NCBI RefSeq assembly: GCF_037038585.1
Contig: NC_092520.1
Span: 146,133,104-146,197,103 of the forward strand
Reading direction: 5' to 3'
DNA length: 64,000 nt
Origin: Patagioenas fasciata
Taxonomy: Eukaryota > Chordata > Aves > Columbiformes > Columbidae
In this document: positions 38,901 through 51,200 of the stretch, piece by piece
Layout: the number at the start of each line of letters is the position of its first letter
Numbering within the stretch: the first letter of the stretch is position 1
Position numbers and translations under genes: made by a program
Notes under the pieces: generated by a model
The model's database searches: none
What the model was told of the DNA's origin: nothing
What the model saw: the letters and a program-made list of their open reading frames with translations, nothing else

Positions 38901-41900
38901 TTCCTGACGCTAGAATGGATACAGAAGCATTTAGTCAGAGAAATTTCCCTTTTGTAGCCCATATTCAAAAGACAATTAAGTCAATGAGCATAAAAACATG
39001 TATAAATACTTTATTAAGTGAAGGCCATTATGAATGTAGTGATTGAATCTCTGGTAGAGATGTGAAAGTTGAAGTCTCAGCAAAGTTGAAATAAATGGAA
39101 AAAATATTTTAATGGCTAAGATCTGCCTTGCTGATTGGTATTTGTCACCTGTATTTGGACAGCACTAATATAACCTGTTTTTATGTCAACATAGCTAGTT
39201 CTGAATATGAAGAGTTTTCATTAGGAAACTATAATGTGATTTTCTTTTTTGTTACTTTAAAGGGCAACCAACATCTAACATTCTCTTGCTAAATATAATT
39301 GTAAAGTCAAGCTAGACATTTTAAACTAAAGAGGCCAAACAATTTATACTTAAAAGTGTGTGGGGTTTTGCATATATTAGCAGTTATATTATGCTACTTC
39401 AGCTTTTGATGAGTTGCATTGGTTTTATGAAAAACAGATCATGTCTTACAAACCTTATAAATCTTCAGTGATACCAGAACTTTGAGAAATAGTATTAGAT
39501 GCCTTTAAGGTTTCCTGTAACATCATTTGGGTGACTAGAAAACTAGGGATGATGCAAAAAAAACCCAAACCCAACCCAACAACTGAATGCTCATTGCATG
39601 CACTACATGTGGCAAAATGATAATAATCCTTCTTAGAATGTTTGTTTCTAGTAGAGTCTTGATAACGTCTATCTCTGCCTTATGCTATTTAAAATTACCT
39701 TCAGTGAGCTGGTAGAGGATGCTGGTGAGGGGCGGGAGGAATATAGACCAGAAGGGCAACTTTGTATTTGTAGGAATAGAAACAGTGTTAGATATTTAAA
39801 CCTGGCTATAGTTCTAGCCTTTACATGGAGGGAGTTGGAGAAAAACCATGAAAGTCGTTTAAGATGGGGAGAAACATGCTTTAGGGAAACAGTCTGGGAG
39901 CTCAGTTGATTTAACTTAGTAGGCAGATGGTGAAGAACTGGCTTGAATTCACTGTCCAGGCAGGTATATGGAGAAAACTTGGTAACAGATATTTCTTAAG
40001 TTTTGATATAATCCAGTGTCAGAAAACTGCATCTAGCCTAACTGAAACCGGAGTTACAGCACGTATTTTTAACATGATGTAGCATTAATTGTTGGAACAG
40101 TTTGCCAACAGTTGGACTGGATTGAAATGTTAAATGAAACCTGGTGGTATTCTGCTTTGAAAAATAATTAATTTGGGACAATCCTACAGGGGTCAGCCTT
40201 GGACACAGAAGCTCCAGCTGTCGCTGGATGCTGTTTGAGTTGGGCAGTGGAAAGACATTTTAACAGTTGTGACCCTGGATGGAAACTTGTGCTCTTGCAA
40301 GAGCATTTTGGGAAGTCTGTCGTTAGTAAACTCCATTGTTAGTAAACTTCCTAAGGCCTTAGACCAGTCCTGTGTGTGGAGCAGAAGACATTGATTAGTT
40401 TATCCTTGCTTACACATGTGTGATGCAAATACAGAAAATATTATTTCTATCTCATTACAGAAGCAGAGGGGGATGAAATCACTGCTCAAATTTTAAAGCA
40501 GCAGCATGGTGTCTGTGTTTGTTCCCCTCTGTAACAAAAAAGGCCTCACACTGCAAAAATATAATATTTAAGGCTGTAAATATTGAGATATTATATTTAC
40601 TTCAGAATGGTTTGTTTTACTCAATGCTGTTTCAACCAGTGGCTTCCCCAGTGCTGCCCTGTGGCTTGTTCTCACCATCCCTTGCCACTAGGATGGGAAA
40701 TATGCAGATTTTTCCTGAACAGAATTGTCAGAATGGATCAGCTCCCCTCCTGTACTGTGTTTGCAGTAGTGCTTTAAATTAAAAAGAAAATAAGAAAGAA
40801 AAAGACGTCCAAGTTCCTTTTGCCACCTCCTTCCCTGGTGCTTCATGAGCTGCTTTTGCAACTGTATACCTGTCCTAAGAGGGAATTTCCCATCTTTTGG
40901 CCATGCCCATTTATTTCTGCTCCTTGCTCAGTACGTTAATGTTTTTCTGTCCAAACAGATGTGATTGGTGAATATATGCAAGTGGGCGCATATATATTGC
41001 TGTGCGTTTGTGCGTATATTCGTGGTGCTTAGTCTCTTTGGTGTTAATAATAGACTTTGATTCTCCCCCTTGCTGTGCGAATGGAGAGCACAGTAGTGGG
41101 GGGTATTTTACCTGATGTCTGTCACAAACTGCATTTCTGTTCTGTTGACCTCCTCCTGCCTTTGCTCCAGGATCACCAATCAAGGGTGATTTTTTTTTTT
41201 AAATTTAAATTTTAGTTCTTATTTTATATTTTATTTTATTTAACTGTAAGTTTACTAAAACCTAGATATTCCAGTTAAAAGACCAACTAAGGACATTTTC
41301 CATATAAATGAGATTTGAGGATCTTGGTAAGTATCTGAGAGTGACTTGGCTAATTTAGTAATGAAGGTACTCTATTATATATATAAGGTGTTATTAAGTG
41401 AATTGTTACTGTAACTGTTTTAGAGGCTCACAACCCAGAAGTGTTAGCTTATCAAATTTTTCATGGTTTCATTTTTAACAGCCATGAATTTAGACAAATT
41501 TCAGCCCAGATGGAGAGATTAACTGCTTTTAAAGCATGAGTTTTGAAAACTGTCACCATGTCATTCAGAATTCAGACTCTTATTTTCTCTTACTGTCTTA
41601 ATGGAAAAAAATCCCTTGCATTGTATGTAATTTTTTTTCTTTAGCAGCCTAATGGTGATATTGTGGTGGTTGACTGGTTAGTGTCTGATGTCAGTGTTGA
41701 TGTTAAGGTATGACAAGGTTGCTGAATTGTTTGCTCTGTCTGGAACAGGTTAGATGATTTAAAAAGCATCCCACAGGGTAATTGTGGAGTTGGTAAAGTG
41801 AACAGCAAATACGCATTGAGTACCCTCCTCAGGAAACCTTGTTTGTGTAAATACATGGTGTAAACCAATAAGGCTAGAATTTTGACTAATTTTTAAAAAA

Positions 41901-43203
41901 TAAATAGGAATATGAAGACCACAATTCCAGGGAAGGGGGAAAATTTTTGAATTGGCCTTGGGTGACTGCAGAGAATTTCAGTAGATGGGTGAAGGCTTAT
42001 GATGTTAACAAGCAAAAGAGAAAGAGCAATGAGCACCTGCTTCAAAATTATAACAGGAGGAGACTGAAAATGAATGATCCTCTTCCCAGGCTGTGCTGCT
42101 CTGCCATTCCTGGGAATGCTGAGGCTTGTCTTAGTGTCTGAGAAGTACAACCAGGTGTATATCCTCAAGGTGATACCCAACTTACGTTAAGGGACAAATT
42201 TCTCATAGACCAGGAGGAAAAGAATCTCTCCCCTGCCTTTTCATTCAGCTTTTGGTAACTCTTTGCAACATATACAAACCAATGAGGCTTTTGGATTTCC
42301 AGCTAGCACCTACCAGAGTAGAGCCACTGACTTTGGCAAGGACATACTGATTGGCACCAGTTGAAGATATTGTCCTTCAGCTATAGTATTCTTTGTGGAG
42401 ACGTTCTAGGGTCATTGTACAGGAGGGGGGATGTGTTGCTTTGATGCTGTGCTGCAGATCACTGGGCTTACAGGATGCAACTTAACTCATAAGCCTCCAT
42501 ATCAGACTTCTACATGGCAGGTTTTTAGTCTTGTGGTCTGGCAGCTACTCAGAAGAGCATTATAGAGGGTAACACTGAAAATCATTGCTTCAGTCTGTAG
42601 AGACTGAGGTCCTTTAGGCTTGGATGACTCAAAAGATAACTCTGGGAAAGTCTGTGTAACTGGAAATCCCATAAACTTGCCAGCAGGAAAGGAGTTCAAC
42701 TGGTAGTAAAAAGGACTATTTGTGATACTGCCCTTGCCTGATGGGTTGCATTGTTAGGAGAGAGAGTGCCATAAGTATTTGTTTTGCCTTGTGAACTTCC
42801 CAGCTTGTCGAAGAATGGCCGGAGGCTGAGGGGTTACAAATACAAAATATGGGTGTTTGATGCCTCCCATCCTCTTTCTGAGGAGTGTCTTTCTTTAAAC
42901 TTTTTATCGTTAACTGTGCCAGGAGAAGCAACTGGGCACTGATAACTCCAAAAATGCATGGAAACCTCTGCAGTTCATATGTAACTAGAGATAATGACAC
43001 TGTTTAGTTTTCCAAATAGGCATTTTGGGTGTTTCAGAGAAATGTACTCTACTACTTTTTGCCGAAATTTATTTTACACAGCTGTGTGTAACAAATATTG
43101 TCCTGTTTGGGCAGAGACCACAGGGACAGATCATGGCTCTGTCTCTTGTTGCGATGCAGCTTAGCCATCCATTTTGCCATACTGAGGAGTCCCTGCATGG
43201 CAG

Positions 43204-43575
43204 AGAATCATAGAATCATTATGGTTGGAAGAGACCCTCAAGATCACAGAGTTCAACCATAATGTGACTCTAACACGAAACCATATCCCTAAGAACTCCA
43301 CCTATGTGTCTTTTAGACAGCTCCAGGAATGGTGACTCAACTACTTTTCTGGGCAGCCTGACAACCCTTTCTGTGAAGAGATTTTTTCTAATATCCAGTG
43401 TGAACCTTCCCTGGTACAACTTGAGGCCATTTCATCTCATCCTACCACTTGCTACTTGGGAGAGGAGACCAACACCCTCCATGCTACAACCTCCTTTCAG
43501 GTAGTTGTAGACAGTGATAAGGTCTCCCCTCAACCTCCTTTTCTGCAGGCTAAACAGCCCCAGTTCCCCTCTGCT
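43204..43575 (-). mobile_element. CR1 LINE 3' fragment
   Basis: Plus strand starts gaatcatagaatcattatgg and continues ttggaagagaccctcaagat and tctgcaggctaaacagcccc. It is the reverse complement of the CR1 ORF2 C-terminal region and 3' UTR. It belongs to the same subfamily group as 48522-48715 and 60822-61738, which share the ggttggaagagaccctca end. Confidence 0.9.
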
Positions 43576-43802
43576 GGCCACACATTTTTAAGGAAAGTTT
43601 TGATACTGAACTTCGTTGGAATTACTTATATAACTTCCTTAAGAAACGTGAGTTTATTTTACAGCAAATGCATGCGTCTTTCAAATAGTCTCAAAGAGAC
43701 ATTTTGTGTTGCTTCCACGGCCTAATCTAATTTGCCATTTCCTAAGCTCAGAATCAAAATTCAGTGTTGCCAGACTTTAGTTTTCCAGTTTACCTACATG
43801 AA

Positions 43803-43857
43803 GGTTTTTTTTTTGTTTTGTTTTGGGTTTTTTTTGGTTTTTTTTTTTTTTTTTCAG
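43803..43857. repeat. T-rich low-complexity tract
   Basis: Long T runs broken by G (ttttgttttgggttttttttgg), ending in a T18-scale run. Confidence 0.85.
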
Positions 43858-44287
43858 ACCCTGTATGTTTCATCACTGTTCCTCTAAGCAGCACTGCAGG
43901 TTTCTTAACATTGGCACTTTGCATACCTATTATTTGTGTAACAAACTCAGTGACAAATGCAATGTGCTGTTTAACACCTCGGTATATTTATCACGTAACT
44001 ATTAGGAAACATTGGACCTGTTACACATGACCTAGTATTTGAACAAAACAATGAAAAGTAGTACTATTGATAATTTTTCTCAGAAGTCCTTCCTATTCTG
44101 CTCCAGGAACTGGCTATAAGGGGCTTTCCAGCAACAGTGCATAGACGTCTGTATATTTCCTCCTTTGCCTCAGGTGTATTATTTGTAAAATTACATATCG
44201 GATCTACCCAAGCATCACTAAGCTAAGCTTTGTGTTGGAACAATGTACAATGTCAGCCAATAAATGTGCTCTTTAATTGTAATTTCC

Positions 44288-44311
44288 TTTTTTTTTTTTT
44301 TTTTTTTTTTT
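44288..44311. repeat. T24 homopolymer
   Basis: A run of 24 T in the intergenic region, read directly. Confidence 0.9.
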
Positions 44312-45849
44312 CCTGGAGGGACTGGAGAGAAGAAAATGGGGCCAGGAAGGAAAAAGGAAATTTCTTCTTTAGATGCCTAGCTCAATTAATCTTCTTTGTT
44401 ATGTCCCCCAAAGTCCCTTGCACACTTAAGAGGTGTTGTAATGTCTGCTTTATCTGAACCATCTATCAAACATTGGCAGTGCAAGTCACAAAGTGTTCCC
44501 AGGTATAGACCAAGGCTCTGATCACACAGATGAGCATGTGTGGACCTCAGAGACTTAGTCCAAGTTCAGTAATCTGCCCTCCTGCAGCCTGCTCCTCTCC
44601 CAAGCACTGTTCAGTGGGCTCAGACTTCCTTGTGGCTTGCTCTTTCCCTCAGTGGTATTCCAGATAAAGCTTGTCAGGGTGTGAAGGCAGCAGCACAGAA
44701 GATAATAAGGGCAGACCTCGGCCATCCATCATGGTTACAGACTAAACAATCCTGTATTGTTGAAGAACTAGCCCCTTTTAATAACAATTGTAAAAAAAAT
44801 CACTAAGGAACAAACCGGTTTATATTTTCAAGGAATATTTTGAGGGACTCTATCATCTGCATGTACCAAATAAAAATTCATGAATCAAAGCTATGTGTTA
44901 GATTTAGATTTCCAAGAGGAAATTATCAAATTAAGAGACTTATTTGGGGCTCAGGCACTAAAAGGATTAAAACTGAGAAGGAGGCAAAAGATCTTATTCC
45001 CCATAAAATGAATAATATTGAGATTCTCACAATAGAAGGTATTGAGAACATCTCTCTGTAATTGCTAATGTCCAGGCTCTCAAAGTTATGCAGGACCTGC
45101 TAAAAGTTGGCAGCTGGACCTGAAAGGAGAGAATGATTCCCAATCAACACTTCATACAAAACCAGAAGAAGTGGTGAGACTAAGAGAAAAACTAAGAGGC
45201 ATCTTGCCTGTTCCCTCTACAGTTGTCCCATATCTGCTTGTTGTTCAGCTGTAACTTCAGCCTTGAAGGCAGTTTGATGGGAAAGGTTTTTAGCCCTTCT
45301 CTACAGTCACATCAGGTTTAGACTGGGTAAAACCCTGGCCTGCAGATTTTAGCAGTCAAATCTTCCATACTTCCATAGCTTCTGCTATTGCACCCTCTAA
45401 TACAAAAATGGCAAAGAAACAGTTTTTGAAGCTTTGGCTTGCATATTTTTTCCCATAGATGTTGGTCCTTCGCAAATGTAGAGGAGCACTTCGGGCAGAA
45501 GCTGTGGGGGGATACGTTATTGTCCTTTACCTGCACTGTATTGCAGTAGGGATTGCCAGGATTGCCCTATGTTGGAGGGATGTCTATGGAAAACAGTAAA
45601 GGCTGTGATTGCGGTGAACAGCAGATCCACCAAGTTTCTGCACATGTGGGGCATTTTCTTGTCTGTTCCCCAGGATCTTCACAGCTGCTGTCAGCTGCAG
45701 ACCTTGCATGACCATGAATGTGAGTGGGACAGACCTTACTGCTGCCGGAGAAAAAACAGGAGCATCTGGCTGAGAATATCCTGATGGTAAATGTTCATTT
45801 CAAAATCTTGTTCTCTGCCTTTTCATTTGGAAAAAAAAAAAAATTTGGT

Positions 45850-45871
45850 CTTTCTTTCTTTCTTTCTTTCT
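45850..45871. repeat. (CTTT)n microsatellite
   Basis: About five tandem cttt units after an A/T-rich stretch. Confidence 0.9.
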
Positions 45872-48148
45872 GTCACTCAGTCTTGTAGTGCCACTTTATA
45901 GCATTTTGACATGCAGATGTCATGGAGAGTTCATACAAGACAAAGTAAGTATGGCTAGTGATTTATTATTTGCATTGTTTGTTACTTTTCAACCTAGGCA
46001 GACTCATCACCTAGATTGTCTCAAAAATACTCCATTGCCATTCTGCGAGTATCAAAGGCAGTCATCTGTAGAAATTATAAATTGCCTGCAGGAAGAAATG
46101 ATGATATTACAATGTGAGTTTTTTTAATGTCATTTGATTTTTTTTTCTTTTTCCAATAACTGTGTACTGAGATTATAGTCACTTTGTAGTTAGAACTGCT
46201 TGTGCAGAAGACAAACATGCCTGCTGGGGCCTCCCAGGAGGCATATTTTTATTGTTTCATGTTGTTTTTCCTGGCTTAAAGTAAGGACCAGATTTTGTGA
46301 ACCAGTGGCAAAATATGATTTACGTAGAACCATGTTGCCTCCTAACCCCTTTGTTGTTATTAGTAACTAGTGAAAATACAAAGCATGAGACACTGAGAGT
46401 AAAGTACGATGTCATCTGCTCTGCATTTTTTTTGCTCAGTGCTACACATATGCCCATAAAGCTTGTGCCCACCTCTTTAGATAAGTATGTACATGATTAA
46501 CCTGTTACCATGTGTTATTTCAGAGGGTGTATCTACAAACGTGCAAATTCAAAGGCTGAATGTTTTGATCTAATAGAATGTGGCAAAATTCAAATGTATT
46601 TGTACCTGGAGAATAAAAATGTATCTCTGCTATTGCTGATTTTTTTCTTCTTTACAGCAGTTGTTTGCAGGGAAAAAAATCCTCTCTGGTCTTTGAGGCA
46701 TGGAGCATCCTACTATTTCTCATTAACAATAGTCTTTAAAAGAAATATTCTGCCTATTGGCTCAGCCAGTGAGATTTGTAACCGTGCACATGCAAAATAT
46801 ATTTCAAAGACTTATCTGTCATGTAAGTTTTAGAAACTATTTCCCTTCATTGTAACTTTCTGACACATATGGCTACTGATTTACACGATAGCAATTTAAT
46901 CTATTGTCTTGAGAATCAACCGGATATGACGTTTGGTCTTTATCTTTCCTTTTAAATGAACAAGAGTTCCTGGCTTTTACAAAAACAAGAAATTTCAAAC
47001 CAAAGCCACTCCAGTCCTGTCCTGTGAAGGAACATGGAAACAATGGTGTTGTAGGCTACAGGTGGGAACTGGAGGAGCTTCTTGTTCGTGTCCAAGAGGA
47101 ATCTCGCACAGAAGAAGGTACATTCATTTCTAATTAAAAAAGTGATAAATTTATAGAGGCTTATATTCTGGCATATCTCACTGATAGTATTATTCTTAGC
47201 TAGTGGCACCTGTTCTATTAGAATTGGGAGAAACTTCAAGTCTGTAGCTTAGAACTGACTGGGAGATGGCAGGGGATGAAGAGAAGGGCTTTATATCCTT
47301 TTTTTCTTTGCTTGCTTTGTAAAACTAAAGGGTTAAACAAAAGCAATATCTGATTTGGTCACAATAACACAGTGTATGCACTAAAAATACACTAGCAAGT
47401 GTGTAATCTGAGAATAATGCCTATTGTTTTCTTTACCATTAATTTGTAGTCTCATTCCCATGCTGTTGCCACTTCTTAGCTATCTTGCAGAAGTAACAGC
47501 TTTATGTCAGAAAGCAGGAGACAACACTAGAACTAATTTTGGTGAATGGAAGTTTTCACCCTGGGTCTCTAATCTCTGTGGTTTCCTCCCTTTACTACTT
47601 GCCCCTTATCTCAAGCATATTATCACTCTGAAATCACTGAAACCAGTGAATTATAAGCTTGTGATTATAACGGTCTGCCAGCGAGTCCTTTTCCTTTTGT
47701 GGATGTTTGAGCAGGATGCAAATCTTGCACAACAGAGGTGACTTTGATTGGGACCAAGCTGGCCGATCAATTCTGGTGTGATTCTTCATGTCACGTTGTC
47801 TGAATAAATAATGCTGTGCATTGAAGGGCTTTGTGCGTGCAGTGATAAATTAGGGTATGTATTTATGTGGGGTTGCAGTTCCTGTGGAGGTACCCCACAT
47901 TTCCCTGCAACGAGAAGTGGAAATAGGAAGAAAGAATAGTTAATCTCCTAGATTACCTACTTTAAAGAAGCATGGGTAGGTAACAGAATTACTGTAAAAG
48001 TCTGCATGGATTACAACTTTCTGAAATGTTGTAGAACCTCAGAAATAACTTTGTAAAGAATGGGTAGAAAATGGTGAGTTATGTGAAACAGACTAAACAC
48101 CCCAAACTAAGAATGTGCTTCTCTCTCTTGTGTGTTTCTTTGTGTTCT

Positions 48149-48176
48149 GTTTGTTTGTTTGGTTGGTTGGTTTTTT
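48149..48176 (+). repeat. T/G tetranucleotide repeat forming the 3' splice-site tract before the VWF start exon
   Basis: gtttgtttgtttggttggttgg then tttttt, ending at cag|ATG of VWF. The usual pyrimidine tract is here a TTTG/TTGG repeat with several G interruptions. Confidence 0.85.
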
Positions 48177-48179
48177 CAG

Positions 48180-48234
48180 ATGCTCTTCTTGGCAGTGCTG
48201 CTAACAAACCTACTGCTGACCACTGTAATATCAG
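48180..48234 (+). CDS. VWF: VWF first coding exon (start codon and signal peptide)
   Basis: ATG is the first three bases after the acceptor ...ggttttttcag. The exon is 55 bp, 18 codons plus one base. It codes [18 protein letters not shown], a hydrophobic stretch with small residues at its end, fitting a signal peptide. The donor is gtagga. The phase matches the next exon. Human VWF likewise has a noncoding exon 1 and starts translation in exon 2 (from memory). Confidence 0.88.
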
Positions 48235-51200
48235 GTAGGAAAACATGTTTATTTTCTGGTGTCTAGGAACTAGAATAAGTTTTCACAGTTTCTTCTGTAA
48301 GATTTTTTTCCTCTTTTTGTCCATCTAATCCTGCAACTCTAAGACAGGCAATAGTCTCATCATTCTGGTGATGTTGCTAAAGCTTCTCCTTTTGGCTCTT
48401 TGCACTGTGTTGAGTCACAAAGATTCTGTGAATTTGGTGATGCTTGGATGAACAAACTATGGGGCTTTGTTACTGCCCTATTGATTTTAATGGGATTACA
48501 GGGAGGCACAGTTTATAGCATCATAGAATTATAGAATCATTTTGGTTGGAAGAGACCCTCAGGTTCATACAGTCCAACCATTAACCTAACTCTGGCAATT
48601 AACCATGTCCATAAGAACCTCATCTATACATCTTTTAAACACCTCCAGGCATAGTGACTCAACCACTTCCCTGGGCACTGTGTTCCAATGCCTGACAACC
48701 CTTTCTGTGAAGAATGAATGAATGCATGACATTCCTTAAAGGATCAGGACTGAAATTATCCATACAGGGTTTGGGCCAGTAGAAATAAAGATAAAAAGCT
48801 ATTTAAATAATGCATATAATAAAAAAATAAAAAAAATAATTAAAAAAACAAAACAAAAAAAAAACAGAAAAAAAACAAACACAAAAAACCAACACACAAC
48901 CAAAACCTAAACCTGTGCTTGATCCTATGGATTCTGATGCCAGACATACAATCTGCCTAGAAGCTAGAGCTGAAGGTTTAGGACATATAGTGATCAATGG
49001 CAATAAATTGCATCAGAAAAATTCCTGAACTGAAAAATGAATGTTTTACATTGCAAGTTACATTGTGTTTTGATATCCAGGATCATCGGGTTCTTCACTT
49101 CAGGAGTTATCAGTTTCCCGTTGCAGCTTTTTTGGGAATGATCATATCAAAACTTTTGATGATTCTTTCTACAATTTTGCTGGGGACTGCAGTTACCTCC
49201 TTGCTGGGGACTGTCACAAGCGCTCCTTCACACTCTTAGGTGAGTCTGTGCAAGAAACCAAAAAGTAATAAATTCAAAATATTCTGGGGATGTAGTGTTG
49301 CCCTTGTGTTTGGTTCTGTCACTGAGAAGAACAGACAAAGAGTGTTGCTCTTTGTCAGATAGGAGGGACCACTGAATAAAAGGATCTTAGGCTGTCTTCC
49401 GAAAACAGGATTATTTCTGAGGAAATTCTGCCACTTTGGCTTCTGTTATCCCCTGGTAATATAGCTTGTGTATAACTAAACTGACAAGAAATGGAGATTT
49501 TCTTACTGGCTCTTCCAAAAAGGGAAAGGGAGACCATTTTTAATTTTGAATTCACTAGGAGAATGTGGCTGTTAAAGCTGAGTACAGGAATATGACCTGC
49601 ACGAGCATGTAGAACTAATTTTACCTGCATGCTAAATGCCCACAGTAAGATAAATCCCATCCTACACAACAAGAGGCCTTTGAATTAGCATGAGACTCTG
49701 CAGCATCATTCTTGGAGATGGGCAACAGAAGATATGAGAACCAAAGACATATGTTACTTTCATACTGAACACTTTCGGCAGATATTCATGTATTAACTAA
49801 TAACTGTTCTGTATTAGTCATAATAGTTTAAGATGACTTTTTACTGACCATAAGTAAAGTGAAGTAAACTGATGCCATCACTCGGAAAAGGAAACACATA
49901 TCAATTTAAATAATTTTCTTTTTCAACTTAATTAACTTGGTACAACTTTTTTGTATGTAGAAGAACCTGCCAGCAGATGTGAAATATGAATTGACTGAAG
50001 TATTTTATGTGATCAAATAAGTCTTAAAGCCTCAGCCCATGGCATTTTTTTTATTTCTTTGTTGGGCATGTAAGCATGGCATAATCTATTTTTTTATTGC
50101 TATCTCAGTATATGTGTGTGGGTTTGTTTCTGTTTTGGATACCTGCCTGTGAAGTGCAATCTTGATTGCTGAGTAAAGCATATAGGTCTGGGCAAAGCTG
50201 GCTACCTTGGAGCAGAAGGCCCAGAGCAGGTGGTGCATTGTGCAAGGACCTGCTGTAAAGTCATAACTGGACAATGGGCCAAAGCAGAGAAAGGACTATT
50301 TCTGTACCACTCCCGCTGTCTTTTCTCTCAGAGCCTAAGAAAGTGTTCTTCATCTCTATGTGCTGCTCCTTTCGAAAAATTCAAAGTGAGTAGCCCCCTA
50401 GTTGAATAGCCATTATTAGCATCCACTCCTTAAAGACCAGTTGAGAAGGTTAGAGGGCTTACCAAGAACTAAGATATCCAGATTCAGTTCTTCCATCAAT
50501 TCAACCGATTCAGCTCCTTCTCTTGCCAATGAACTATGGGTTGTTCTTGGGAGGAAACTAGGAAGGGAAAGAGCAGGGCAGATCTTTGGGCATATCTCCT
50601 GTGGAAACAGCTCCAGTGTGGATGGTAGGATGGAGAATTCACTGTCTAGAGAGATTAATGGGGGCAAGGTGAGTCCACAGCTAGTGCCAGATCATGCACC
50701 TGCCAGTGGCTGATGCAGGCCTTATCCTGGGACTATATGTGCATTTCACATTAAACAACTATAGGATAAAATAGATGGAAGGCTCTCAAAAAATGTTAGA
50801 TTATATACTCCCAACGCTGCTATGTGTACTGTCAAGTTGTTCTCCTGAGACTCAGAACTAACAATATTTGCTTATGTTTCATCTCTTCAGGTGACTACAA
50901 GGATGGGGAAAAAATTGGTTTCTCAGTGTATCTTGGAGAATATTTCAGCCTTCGCTTCTCTTTAGATGGAAGTGTGATGCAGGAAGACAATAGGTACCTG
51001 TGGGAATGACAAGTATTTCAACAGAAAACCCCCAATGTTTTTGTGTGTCATATTCTGAGAAATTCTCATCTTTCTTCACAGGGTTTCCATACCTTTTGCT
51101 TCCAATGGCATTTTTATAGAGAAGGAGGCAGGTTATTATAAAATATTCAGCGATGAGCTTGGCTTTGTGGTGAAGATTGATATCAGTGGGAATATTCAGA

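Larger units (their letters stand above)
18851..48179. other. CD9-VWF intergenic region and VWF 5' flank
   Basis: About 29 kb between the two divergent genes. It is AT-rich, with three CR1 fragments (about 29637, 31840 and 43204), many T or A runs and simple repeats. No exon of a known gene was recognised on either strand. The longest open frames resemble no family I know. The noncoding first exon and promoter of VWF probably lie in the last few kb but could not be fixed. Regulatory elements for either gene may be here, but none can be called from sequence. Confidence 0.7.
48235..49080 (+). other. VWF intron 2 (after the signal-peptide exon)
   Basis: An 846-bp intron with gtagga and tccag ends. 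It holds a minus-oriented CR1 (48522-48715) and an A-rich low-complexity stretch (about 48820-48906). Confidence 0.85.
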
